A DNA stretch of 64,000 nucleotides from Lepiota brunneoincarnata. Taxonomy: Eukaryota > Basidiomycota > Agaricomycetes > Agaricales > Agaricaceae. The stretch covers positions 1-64,000 of the forward strand of contig JAEBUN010000006.1 in assembly GCA_023014365.1 (NCBI GenBank), read 5' to 3'. Under the pieces are notes generated by a model. That model was not told the origin of the DNA and did no database searches. It worked only from the letters and a program-made list of their open reading frames with translations. Made by a program: the position numbers and the translations under genes. Shown one piece after another: positions 51,893 to 62,800 of this stretch; the first letter of the stretch is position 1; each line of letters opens with the position of its first letter.

Positions 51893-52305
51893 TAGGGGTA
51901 TATATATTTAAAATATGAGGTCTCTAGCTCTAGTATATCTAGAGCTATTCAAGGAATAGTTGAGACCTGGAGAACATTGAAAGGTTTTGGCAGCTACTGT
52001 AGTGATCAAATTTTTATAGGGAATTGTGGTATAGTGGTCTTAATCACTGTTATTGCTTGTATTTCCTTAAGGTCTTGGGTTCAAATCCCAGTAATGGATG
52101 TATTTTATTGGTGGCTCAAATTCATTTCAGTCTGCCTGGAATTTGCACAGATCTGCATGGATCTGTACATGGTCTGTATGAATCTGCATGGATCTAGACA
52201 CAGTCTGTATGGATTTGCACAGATCTGAATGTGGTCCAAGTTAGTCCACATGGATCTGCATGGACTCACTCAGACACCTGGGGGAGTGTAATTACTGGAA
52301 AAACC
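51893..52305 (+). mobile_element. tRNA-derived SINE-like repeat
   Basis: Has box A TGGTATAGTGG (52027-52037) and box B GGTTCAAATCC (52078-52088) 51 bp apart, but acceptor and anticodon stems do not pair, so it is not a working tRNA. It is followed by degenerate GATCTGCATGGATCTG repeats (about 52145-52260). A hairpin, TAGCTCTAG-TATAT-CTAGAGCTA, lies upstream at 51925-51947. Bases 51863-51895 resemble an L2-type 3' UTR. Confidence 0.6.
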
Positions 52306-54002
52306 GTGTGATGTCAAAGGTGAGAACACTTGTCTTCAACCTGCAAGCCCACCTGGCACAGATCAGGTGCACAAGGTAGGCACCAGTGTCTTTGGTGGAC
52401 CTCTGGATCACACCACTGAACTGGTTCAGATGGAACACACCAAACTTGACAGCCTCAAACTGCAAGCAGCATGAGATCATTTTCTTGATAAGCTTATTGA
52501 GAGTATTAAAAAGGACGATTGGTCCTGAATGCTTTCAGGGTAGAATATAAGGGTTTGCCAGGCTTTGGTATGATAACTGACATGCTCTCCTTAAAGTAAC
52601 AAGGCCAATACCCACACTCCATGCAGGTATTGGCAATCTGACAGACCAGATGAGTGACTGCTGGGCCTACCAGAACAGACTTGAGGTGCGTCCACATGAC
52701 ATGGTCTGGACTGGAGGAAGATAAAGAGGAGCATGTGTGCAAGGCCTTGTGCATCTCCAAATCAGAGAAGACTGGCCACTCCCATGGAGGGAGTGGATCA
52801 ATCTGATCAAGAACCCTGACATTGACTGGGCAGTCATTGGCAGCATTGTAAGAACTGTGGAGCCCCTCCCAGAGCTCCTTGAGGGTGTTGCAGGGGTGAT
52901 CATCATAGTGGACTGCCTTGCAGGGAGGCAACTTGCATGCCCTGAACCAATCCATTAGGTCCCAGGGGTGCTTGTTAGTAGAGGCAATCTCCTCGATGTG
53001 CTCATTGAAAAACTTGTGCTTGATGGCCTTCCAGGTCCACTTAAATGTGCGAGCATCCTCCCTGTCCCAAGACTGAGAGTATGCTGCATAGGTGCATGAG
53101 CACTTGTTCATCCCACCATGGCTTGGACTGTGAGATGACTGCAGATCTCCTTGGAGTGGGTAAGCCATGCTGCAGAGAAGACCACAGAGAGGGGGATATT
53201 GGCTAGTAGCTCTGCCTGGTGCCTGGTTAGGTCTAGGCCAGGGCACTGGTTATTCTCCCTGCCACCTTTGGGTGGCATGTAGGGATCCATGCAGGAATTG
53301 ACCCCTAACCCCCAATAAGGGGGGGGACCACACCCTGGCTTGGTGCCTACTCCATGTGCTGGGTGGCAGCTGTCTTCCCATCTCTGTTCATTCAGGGTGG
53401 TTTCTTCCTGGGCATAGGGAAATGCATGCCTGCATCCACAGTCACACATTGTATGTACAGATACCCTGTAGTGTACAGCTCAGTCATTTGTACTGTAGTA
53501 CGTTGCTGCATGCAGCCTCCCTATGTGGCCTGCATAATAAATTGGAGATTTTAATAATAATAATAATAATAATAATAAAGAAGACTATAGAGATGGCTAG
53601 TGCCACCTCATTGATCCCATCAGGAGAGCCAAGGTCCAGGAAATCTAGACCCATAAGCCCCATCAAGACCTCAGCAAGGAACTTGGCCTCCTCATCTGAG
53701 TTCTGCTTCAGCAAATGTCTGGGTACAGCCTCCTTGAAGGCTTCCAGAGGGACAGTGATCTGAAGGGGGCAATGATCAGATTGCCCCTGCAGATCAGGAC
53801 ACCATGTGGGAAGCAGCAGATGGCCTGCAGCTGCTCTCACAAACATGAAGTCAATCATGGTAGAAGCAAGCCCCTCCTCAAAGGGAAAGTGTGTGGGACC
53901 CAGGTTCTTAGGAAGCAAGAGGCCCAAGCCCAAAGAGTCCACCATTTCCAGCAGGAAGGTAGCAGCAGTGGGATTATGGGGAGCCCAAGGGTCCCACTGT
54001 GC
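52306..54002 (-). pseudogene. LINE L5a ORF2 fragment: endonuclease to RT motif A
   Basis: Minus strand: QWDPWAPHNPTAAT at 53990, QSDHCPLQITVPL, then EVALAISIVF interrupted by a LINE tail (53190-53578). It then continues SAAWLTHSKEI, TYAAYSQSWDREDART, IIPKPGKPLYSTLKAFR and a frameshift near 52515 to KTSVLTFDITRFF, ending at 52306. Closest to L1 ORF2, with CpG-poor sequence. Confidence 0.88.
53190..53578 (+). mobile_element. 5'-truncated LINE tail (389 bp) inserted in L5a
   Basis: L1-type 3' UTR (GGCTAGTAGCTCTGCC ... TGCATAATAAATTGGAGATT) ending in an AAT repeat rather than pure poly(A). TSD: AGAAGACCACAGAG (53176-53189) and AGAAGACTATAGAG (53579-53592), 12/14 identical. Confidence 0.88.
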
Positions 54003-54545
54003 CCTAGCTGGGTCCCTTTGACACTGTTGCACCAGAGGCCTGGCCAGGGTGCTGTCTTTTGGATGTGTACCCTGGGAGGGCTCACTTCCACTTGTATGAC
54101 TGGAGGGCTGATGATGCCCTTCTGGTCCATATTGCAGCTCTCAACTGGGTTCTTGCCTGGTTGCAGGCCAATCCAGGGTTCCTGGTGGCGGTGACAGACA
54201 CAAGTCTGCTGTCCTGCTGGGTCCACCAGATGGTCTCAGCTGCTCAAGTTTTCCAGGACTTCAGCTGCATTCATATGGTCCAGCTTCCCAGAGGAAGGGT
54301 TATGGCTCCTGAGGCTGAACTCTTTGCTATCTGGCTTGCAGTGTCCAAGACAGTTTCTGTCAAAGGCACTGTAAGCCTTGTCCTGTTCACTGACTTGATT
54401 GTAAGGGGACTTGCGGTGATGCTCCCCCTTACACAAGGTATGTCTAGAGGTCTGTGGTTGGCATCCTGGGCTTGGCCTCTCTAGCTGATGCCTGATGACC
54501 AAGCCTGGCCTCAGCCTTTGGCCACCCCTGTCCCCAAGCCCAATC
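54003..54545 (+). pseudogene. LINE L7 fragment: RNase H region
   Basis: DVYPGRAHFHLYDWRADDAL, VAVTDTSLLSCWVHQ, APEAELFAIWLAVSKT and LVLFTDLI form an RNase H-like domain with Asp, Glu and Asp positions in order. Matches L1 at 20340-20740. The stretch 54546-54615 holds nothing identifiable. Confidence 0.75.
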
Positions 54546-54615
54546 TAGCAAACAATTGTATTGACTAACATTGTTGTGTATTGCATGCGCATATTATTTC
54601 TAGTAGTCTATAGTA

Positions 54616-55758
54616 GTGTTGGACTACCTGGTCTGTGTGCATGCCTCTATGTACTTAAATAGTGCAGGTGTCAATTGTGATCGACACCTGAATATCAACT
54701 TGGTTCTGGTGCACCTACTTTCCTCTAACAATTGCCCAGATGTTATTGACTGCAATGTAACAAACCTGGAGCCATTGAAGAAGATCATGTCAAAATCCAA
54801 ACCCAGTCCCAAGCATTTCACCAAGCCTGCAACTATCGTTGATAACCAAGGAAATATATTAGTATGGTATTTACCCAACCTCTTGCCCCAGAATCATCAG
54901 GTATAACATTCATTGTACAACTATTATGAAGTGTAGCTTATAGTATTGAAACAGGATAATCTCCTCAGGGCAACAGAATTTATTCAACCTCAACTCAAGT
55001 GGTGTTCAGGCCAGGCTCAGACTTGGAGAAATGACCCTGCATCATTTCTCCAAGTCCCAGGTCAGAAGATGACTAGAGGTGTCCTGAACTTCTCACCAGG
55101 TTGGATTCTTGCTGGACATGTGGTGTGTATCCTCTCATTACTGATACTACATACCCAACTCATGCTCTACACTTATTACCAGAATAGTTCCAAGGCAAGA
55201 CTGGTAACCTCTAGTACATTAAAAAAAAACACCAGTAGCAAGGAGTGGCTCAAGATGATTCAACCTTCAACTGAGCTTCTCAACAAGGCACTTGTGCTCA
55301 CACACCCCACTCTCTACAAATCAGGTCAAGCATCCTTGTCAAAACTGCATGTGTTACCTGAAACAAAGGAGTATGCCAATGAGTGGCATTCCTGCTTCTC
55401 AGAGATAACAGTAATCCTTAACAGCATCACTGAAAGCCATAAGGATAGGGGAGCACACTGGACATGTTATGACCTCCTAGTAAGCCTTGGGACCCATGGT
55501 GATGACACTCATTTGTCACTACTGGAGTTAAAGATAACACTTTTGTACCCCTCTGGTACTGGTGTTTTCCTATGTGGATGTTTGCTAAAACATGGGGTTG
55601 GGTGTTGGGAACATGGGGACAGGGTGGTATATGCCTTCTACATGAAAGAGGTGATATACAAGAAGTTAGGTGTGGAAATTCCTGGCTGGTCAAAGCAGTC
55701 AGACTTTGTTGAGAAAATGGAGTTGTGGGAGGTTGGTGGAATGCTTGTATGTAGATGA
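54616..55758 (+). CDS. TET/JBP-type 2-oxoglutarate/Fe(II) dioxygenase, N-terminally incomplete
   Basis: Exon 1 (to 54900, ...LPQNHQ) joins exon 2 at 54955 (DNLLRATEFIQPQLKW) over a GTATAA...AAACAG intron; no clear start codon is seen for exon 1, so the N-terminus may be missing. A further in-frame 60-bp intron is possible at 55123-55182. The catalytic core reads ITESHKDRGAHWTCYDLLVS, where HKD (55438-55446) is the HxD iron site. The distal His is in LLKHGV (55591) and the 2-oxoglutarate Arg in GDRVVYAFYM (55621). The spacing and the LLYPSGTGVFLCG strand fit the fungal TET/JBP group, which oxidises 5-methylcytosine or thymine in DNA and is expanded in basidiomycetes, often near KDZ transposons. 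No KDZ transposase is seen here. Activity is inferred. Confidence 0.72.
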
Positions 55759-55768
55759 TTAAGACTTA

Positions 55769-56960
55769 GAATATATCTATACATGCATGTGTGAAATTGT
55801 CCAGCTACTTGACTGACTTAACAGCAGCTGAATAGTCAAGAAAGGTCAGCAGTGGCTCAACTGGGTGAATGGACAGCTGGAACACTCAAGAGATTCAAGT
55901 TATTGGACTAGTAGAATATATCTATATGTGCATGTGTGAAGTCATTTAGCTAGAATAGTCAAGAAAGGTCAGCAGTGGCTCAACTGGGTGAATGGTGGCT
56001 GGAGCACTCATAAGATTCAAGTCATTGGACTAGTAGAATATATCTATATGTGTATGTGTGAAGTCATCTAGCTAGAATTGTTATCAGAAGTCCCCTTAAA
56101 CCCCCTTATCAGAAACCTCACTGGAAGGAAGCTCTTATCAGAAGCAACAAGTACATAAATAGATAGAAGAACTGTCACTCTGAAACAATCAGAAGTACTC
56201 ATCAGAACAATCTATAATTAGATAGATAAGACCTTGACTCAGTATGACTCACCTTACCTGGGTCCAGATATATATAGTAGGAGCATAGCCACACATAGTA
56301 GTATATAAGGACACTGTACTGTACCTTGTATCCTTATCTTAGTGTTATACAGTTCTTGCCTCCTATAACTCTTTGCCCTTAAATCGGCTGGACTATAGTG
56401 CTCCATTATCTCCAAGTCATGCTTAGTAGGACAGGACTAAGTCTGTATAGACATCCTGTGTTGAACCCCATGCTACTCAAGAGTGAACCCCTAACCCGGA
56501 TAACAAGAATAGTCAAGAAAGGTCAGCAGTGGCTCAACCAGGTGAATGGTGGCTGGAGCACTCAAGTCTTGACTATTCATCTTCAGTCAAGCAGCTGGAT
56601 GACTTCACATGCACATATAGATTATCTATATTCTACTAGTCCAATGACTTGAATCTCTTAAGTGTTCCAGCCACCGTTCACCTGGTTGAGCCGCTGCTGA
56701 CCTTTCTTGACTATTCTAGCTAAATGACTTCACACATGCACATATAGATATATTCTACTAGTCTAATAACCTGAATCTCTTGAGTGCTCCAACTGCCATT
56801 CACCCAGTTGAGCTGCTGCTGATCTTTTGTGACTATTCAGCTGCTGTTCAGTTGGTCAGGTGGCTGGATGGCTTTGATTTCTTGGCTGTTCTAGCTGCCA
56901 TTCACTAAGCTGAGCCACCACTTATCTTTCTTGACTATTTCAGCTCTTGTTCAGCCATTT
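55769..56960 (+). repeat. Palindromic array of about 120-145 bp units
   Basis: Left arm: direct units beginning GAATATATCTATA at 55769, 55914 and 56036, each with ATAGTCAAGAAAGGTCAGCAG and GGCTCAAC-GGTGAATGG. After a centre near 56570-56600 the same units recur in reverse complement (CTGCTGACCTTTCTTGACTAT; TATAGATATATTCTACTAG) to about 56960. A solo LTR interrupts the third unit. No ORF. Could be subterminal repeats of a DNA transposon. Confidence 0.8.
56079..56505 (+). repeat. Solo LTR of the element F family (427 bp) with TSD AGAAT
   Basis: TGTTATCAGAAG ... CCGGATAACA, flanked by AGAAT at 56074-56078 and 56506-56510. It carries a TATATATA box and a TATATAAGG box about 60 bp apart. It splits one unit of the palindromic array, which dates the array as older. 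Confidence 0.93.
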
Positions 56961-57043
56961 AAACCACTGCATGACTTCACACATGGATTTCAAATGGAAC
57001 AAGACTCAAGAATATGATTATTTAACATTAGTTTGTACACATT

Positions 57044-57329
57044 CTACTTGTCTGGCCTCCCATCCTCATCCTCATCCTCATCATCATCATCATCCTCCTC
57101 CTCACTCTCCTCCTCCTCCTCCTCCACATCCTCATTGTCTGTGAATCCCAGATCTAGGGTTGCAACCCCTCTTCTTGCCTGCTTTTTAGAGGCTATCCTT
57201 CTGTCCTCTGCTTTCTCCAACATTTCTATCCATCTCTTCCTGTCCTCCTCCTACCACTTCTTTACCCATCCTGGTGCAAACAACTCCACAAGCCTGTAGT
57301 TGCTCCTGGTCTGCATCTCCAAGGCCATA
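57044..57329 (-). pseudogene. Fragment of an unknown protein with acidic C-terminal tail
   Basis: Minus strand: MALEMQTRSNYRLVELFAPG, WVKKW, a TAG, then a basic helix (EEDRKRWIEMLEKAEDRR) and GVATLDLGFTDNEDV, followed by a Glu/Asp run ending GRPDK and a stop at 57046. The CAT/CCT simple repeat on the plus strand is this acidic tail. The 5' side is cut by the LTR of F. Family not recognised. Confidence 0.5.
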
Positions 57330-57718
57330 TGTTACCCAGGTTAGGGGTTCACTCTTGAGTAGCACGGAGTTCGACACAGGATGTCTATACAGACTTGGTC
57401 CTGTCCTACTAAGTGTGACTTGGAGACGATGGAGCACTATAGTCCAGCCGGGTTAAGGGCAAAGAGTTATAGGAGGCAAGAACTTTATAATACTAAGATA
57501 AGGATACAAGGTATTGTACTGTATCCTTATATACTCCTAAGTGTGGCTGTACTCCTACTATAATTATCTGGACCTAGAGTAACTATGAGTCAGAGATACA
57601 TAAGAAACACAAGGCATAACTAAGAATAGTCCTTCTGATGTACACTACTGATGGTTTCATAGTGACATGGGAATATAAACTAAAAATAACCATCCTTCTG
57701 ATAAGACTTCTGATAACA
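57330..57718 (-). repeat. 3' LTR of element F (389 bp)
   Basis: In element orientation TGTTATCAGAAG ... GGGTAACA. Homologous to the solo LTRs at 32509 and 56079. It follows the F body, so it is its 3' LTR; the 5' LTR lies beyond the window. Confidence 0.85.
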
Positions 57719-57780
57719 TTAGGTCCTGTTTCTAGAGTTGTTTTCCATTACAACTTGTTAGTTTCCTTCTTCCAGGGTAT

Positions 57781-59043
57781 TCAGCTAGGTAATTTGGTTT
57801 GTAGTAGTTGATCTGGGGTTGGTTGGTGGAATCTGGTTGAGGGGGAATGACGGGTGAAAAGGTAGGGGTAGGGGTTCTGTGGAGATTGAGTACTGCAGCA
57901 GTTTCCTGGGGAAGGGGGTTGTCCTGGATAGAATATGTCAGTATAGGAGTTGTCTGAAGTGAGGGCTTTTGATTCTATCTTCTGTAGGGGCAATTTGGTT
58001 TTCTTCAGAAGGAACTGCATGGTTCTCCTGTGATGTTGGACTCAGCGACCTCATTGTAACATTCCTCATAATAGTTGTCATTAGTGAGGTCGATGTATTG
58101 ACTAGGAGTGGAGGGGGTTGTCGTGGGGTAGGCTGCTGAAGTTCAGGAGTAGGGGGTGTGTTGGGTCTTTCAAGCAGGGTATTCAGGTCCATTTATGGCA
58201 TGGTTGGAAAGCTGTGCAGTGGGGGACATCTATATTTGATGCAGTCATAGGAGTAGTGTTCTGGGGCATATTGTTTGCACCCAAGGCAGGCAAATTGGGG
58301 GCAGTCCATGGCCCAGTGTCTGGTATGTCTGCATTGAATGCAGACTGATCTGTCGGTGGTTTCAGGGGTTGGTTTGGGCATGAATGGGATTGGGGGAGTT
58401 CCGAACCATGGACATGGTTATTGGTGACAGTGTGGGTGGTGTTCCCATTGGGGGTGAAATGTCTGAAAGGGTTTCTGAGATTGGTGGACTTTCTTCCCTT
58501 ATTGGGAGTGGTAGTGGTGATAGTAGTAGAGGGTTGTCAGTGGCAGTGGGGGTGATGGTTGTGGTGGGGGACTAGCAAGGTATGTACCTCATTTCGTTTG
58601 GGTAAGTTCTTTGACACCTCAGGACATGAGGCTCAATCTTGAGTGGAGAAGTTGCTCGAGTGATTCTGCCCAGGCCCATTGTGTATTGTACTGCAGTAGC
58701 AAGAGCCTTAGTCTGTCATATGTGGTGGGTATAGTCATACCAGAGTTGTCAGTTGTATTCCTGAAATTGGAGAGTGTTCCAATTTATTTGTAAGGGCTCC
58801 ATCGGTGGCAGCCTTGCACAGATCTCCGTCAGAAGGGTGATCTGGTCCATGTAGGTCATACTCCAGCTGTATGGTATCTAAGGGAGGCAGCTGGAATGAC
58901 TGTTGGTTCTGGGGTGGTGTTGAAGATTGGGGGTCTTGTCTCTGAGGGAGGCATAAGTGGCAGCAAAGGTGTGAGAGGGGGTGTTGGGAGATGGGGACCA
59001 GAACAGGGAGTTGTTTGAAGTGTTGTATGTTTGATGCTTGCAT
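57781..59043 (-). pseudogene. Post-pol ORF(s) of element F with double zinc knuckle
   Basis: Pro/Gln/Ser-rich reading (59043-58735), then 58381-58193 with SVCIQCRHTRHWAMDCPQFACLGC-type clusters (C-x2-C-x4-H-x4-C, then C-P-x-F-x-C-x2-C and YSYDC). Pro/Ser-rich frames follow (58192-57938, 58020-57781) up to the 3' LTR. The cysteine layout parallels the terminal ORF of element C. Stops separate the pieces. Its position after pol is unusual for a knuckle protein. Confidence 0.6.
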
Positions 59044-59711
59044 TATTGACTATGATGATAGAGGATGATGAGGAAGTTGGGGAGGGTGTTGTTGAGTAGG
59101 GGGGAGTGGTTTGAGGGTGAGTTGATGTCGAGGTTTATGGGCATCTTTTCTTTTAAGTGTATTTGGTATGAGAGCAAAGTTGTCTTTGGTGGGTTCTGGT
59201 AGGTTCCTGGTTTTTCTGGGGAAGTCCATGAGCTTCTTTATACTTGGTTAGGTATTCTTTGATGTTTGCGTGGAGTGTTTCATCAGGTGATCCACTCATT
59301 CTCCATGTGGGAGTATCCCTTTCCATTTGACATAGTATTGGAGTTTTCTGCGATATCAGTGGTGATTAAGAATAGTTTCTATTTCGTGTTCTTCTTCTTT
59401 GTTGATGATGTCTGGTGGTGGTGGAGTTGGATGAGATCCGTATGCTTCTGTTTCAGTATATGGGGTTAGAAGATTTCAGTAGAATACCTGGGTGTATCTT
59501 CCATTTGATTGGGAGTTTTAATTTGTATGTTAGTGGTGATAAGACTTCTGAGATAAGGAAGGGTCCTAGTCATTTTGGGGATATTTAGTTGGAGATGAAG
59601 GGGAGTTTGAGGTTCTTGGCTTCTAGCCATACTTTTTGATGTGTTTCAAGGGGTTTGACAATTCTTCTGGTTCTTTGTTTCATAATATTGGCGGAGAGTT
59701 GATGTGCCAGC

Positions 59712-61581
59712 TGAAATGCAGATTACTTTATGAGATTGAAAACAAAGTTCGTTAACAGGTTCACTAATTCCGACTTTATAAGTTCATGGGGGAGAGGTTG
59801 TCACAGATCTCCAGAAATATATTCAATTCTAGTGTTTTTAGGGTTTTGGTACGTTATTCTCTTAGTCTCCAACTAGACAGACAGTTGTTCTATCTGAATA
59901 CAATGGGAACTTTGACTGGTTGTTACTATATAATATGTTAACTAATATCTTCACAATTCAATAAGTCAGGCAAAATGCAAGCTTTCGCAATCAGTGAACC
60001 TCCAGTAGACCTAGCAGACAACATGTTCTAATGGGCCCTAGCGTACTATGTCCTTTTCTCTTGACAATACTGTAAATTTGCACTACCCAGCGAGACAGGC
60101 TTTTGACAAGCTCCTGCAGTAAGTGTCTTTAAGCTAGTAGGCCTAGTGGACGGCATTATCTAATGGGCTCTAGCACACTACAGCTTCTGAACAAGGCAAT
60201 AAAACCTTTATACTACTCAGCGAGACAGGCTTCTAGCTAGCTCCTGCAGTAAGTATCTTTAGACTAGATAGACCTAGTGGACAGCATTTTCAATGGGCCC
60301 TAGCATACTATGTTCGCTTCTCAATTAAACAGCTCTACAATTCAATGGTATACTTCTGAGGCAAGGCCTCTAAGAGAAACCCAAAGAAACAGAAGTTAGT
60401 GAACTTTCTACTTAAGAACAGAAGAGGCATAGCAACTTGTATTCAGTTCTCAAGTCAAGCAGAAGGGTCTGTCAATATCTCAATCGTTTCACAGGGTCTG
60501 GTTTTAAAAAGTATAACTCTTTAAGTCTCTGGTGGTCTTATGACTGAAGAAAATTGCATAAAATTGCTTTATATTCCTATCCTAATTGACCATACAATCA
60601 GGGGGGGAAATAGGCAAGCAGTTTCTTGCCTCCCATGTAATTTACAGACAAGTTTTTATAACAATATACAATTAACTTATGGGTATACCTGAAACAAGCC
60701 TTCAGCTTCATCATTTTATTGTCTCCTCATCATTTAGGAGCATCATTCTAGGAGTTCCAATATCAGCGACATCAATTTGCTCTCAGGGACTTGCTCCCTA
60801 GGTGCCTGGCTATTTATATCACAGCCAGCCAGGTTAGCAAGTTTCCTCGCTAACGTTTATCTATTGGTTTTTATTTTATTCTTGGACTCTCCACACCTGA
60901 GCTTTTCAACCCTAATGTTCTAAAGTCCACTTCCATAGTCTTCAGGTAGTAGACTAACACTAGAATTAATTAGCTTATTCTATTCTTATCAATCTTCATT
61001 TTCTAGTTCATCATTTCTGATCTCTTTTTGTTTCTATGAGGGGGCATCCTTCCCTGAGTACCCTCTGGGATACCCCCATTTGATCCCTTAGGTTTCAATA
61101 TCATCAGAACCGTTTCAAGGGGACATTCTTGTCAGGGCATTCAGCTAATCCCTACATTCTTTTGTCAAGATTCACTCCTAGACCTGTTATTATGACTAGG
61201 TACCATCCAGGATGACATAGGTGTTGCGACTTGTCTGCTTTCTAGGGCAGAGGTGAAGAAATGGGTCTTTTTGTGCAGTCATGAGTATCTTAACTAATAT
61301 CTTAGTTAACACAGTATCAGGATACAATGCTCAGGTACATTCATACCAGAGTCATTCTTCCATAGCCTTATCACTAATAAGTTAGTTAACATCACTTTTA
61401 CTTGTCTGGGTGTTCTGGTTCTGTTTCTGAGATGTCTGCCTTCACATATTTTAGATAGTATTCTAAATCTCTTGCACCCAGTGTCTGACCATGGCCATAT
61501 ACTGATATTATTCAGTAACAGAGAGTTAGTTACTTTATTAGCTAGTGATTTCACAAATGAAATGATTTTGCAGCTGCAACA
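59712..61581 (-). repeat. LTR-D3: isolated 1,870 bp LTR of the element E family, inside F
   Basis: Element orientation TGTTGCAGCTGCAAAATC ... CTGCATTTCA, matching LTR-D2. F integrase sequence reads up to one side (DDTRKEAHT) and continues on the other (LAHQLSANIMKQRTRR), so it is an insertion, probably a solo LTR. The flanking five bases (CCAGC and CCGTG) do not match well, so no clean TSD is claimed. Confidence 0.85.
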
Positions 61582-62644
61582 CCGTGTGTGCTTCTTTTCT
61601 GGTATCATCGAGGAGTTTGATGCGTTCATTTACTGATGGAAAGTTTGAAGTTTCCATTACCATGGGTATTGGTGGAGGGTTATATCCCATGATTAGTTCA
61701 AATGGGGATTTCTGCCTTGAGGCATGTATTTTGGAGTTGTGTGTGAACTCAGCGATAGGGAGGGTTTCTGACCAGTCAAGGGAATTCCTGGTGCAGTATA
61801 TGGTGAGGTAGGTCTTGATTTCTTGGTTGTATCTTTCAGTGGAACCATCTGTCTGGGGATGGTATGCGGTTGAGAATGCTTGTTGAATGTTTAGGCATTT
61901 GGCTAGCTCTCAGAGGGAGTTGGCAGTGAATCTGGGGTCTCGATCTGATATGATTTTGTCAGGTAGTCTGAACCTAGTGAAGACTTTTTCTATTAATAGT
62001 CATCCAATGTTGTCAGCATTTGATCCATCTGAGGTTGGGATGAAAATTACCCCCTTCGTAAGGCCATGGTCAACCACGGACAATATTGCATTATGGCCGG
62101 CGCTAGGTGGTAGACCAGTGATAAGATCCCATGAGATTTGAGCAAATGGGTGCTTGGAAGATGGTGCTGGGATTGGTTGAGTCAGTGCATGATCCGGTCT
62201 GCATATGATTTTGTGTTGCTGACACTCTAGACAGCCTTTGACATAGTTCTCTATGAACATTGACATTTCTGGCCAATATACTTCTTTCTTGGCAAGGTGG
62301 TATGTTTCCTGTTCTCCAGGGTGGCTTGTAGGGTGGTCATGGTATCTTGCAATGACATCGCATCTGAGTTGGAGGTCTTCTGGAATGATGACACATTCTT
62401 GGAATATGAGGAGTGAACTGTTTGAGGTCGGGACTGTTCCAAAGTCTTTATTAGTGGCATTAGGGTGGGTTTCCTTCAGGAGTTTGAACACTTTGGTGGT
62501 TCTAGCATCGTATTTGGGTGATTCTGTGATTCTTTCTTGGAGTTCCATATTGATGATGGCAATAAAGAGGTGTTCTGGGAGTACTGTGATCAGGTTTTGA
62601 TCTTCTATGTCAGTGGTGGCGACAAAGAGGTTGTTTGGAAGCAT
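61582..62644 (-). pseudogene. Element F integrase
   Basis: Zinc-binding region HDHPTSHPGEQET ... GCLECQQHK, core QISWDLITGLP (first Asp), then a stop near 62000. Continuation: PDKIISDRDPRF (second Asp) and PQTDGSTERYNQ (Glu), followed by WSETLPIAEFTHNSK. The triad is recognisable but the frame is broken. Confidence 0.87.
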
Positions 62645-62800
62645 GGTGACATCTTCGTTATCATTATCCTCATCAGGGATGTGGTCTGGATGTCTTGATA
62701 GAGTGTTTGGTGCAGGGACCTTTGATCCTGGGACATGTTCTAGTTTGAAATTGTAGTTGGCGAGGGTCTGGACCCATCGTGCTTGTCAGTGGTTGATTTT

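Noticed and set aside
52019..52097. Possible functional tRNA gene
   Set aside because: Boxes A and B are present, but acceptor and anticodon stems do not pair; treated as a SINE head.
57056..57135. CATCCT/TCATCA/CTCCTC simple repeat as microsatellite or CRISPR-like array
   Set aside because: It encodes the acidic tail of a minus-strand protein fragment; no spacer-repeat structure.
54616..57329. KDZ transposase linked to the TET/JBP gene
   Set aside because: No transposase motifs were found between the dioxygenase and element F; the link remains hypothetical.
59707..61586. TSD for LTR-D3
   Set aside because: Flanking pentamers CCAGC and CCGTG differ at two positions and alternative boundaries are ambiguous, so no TSD is claimed.
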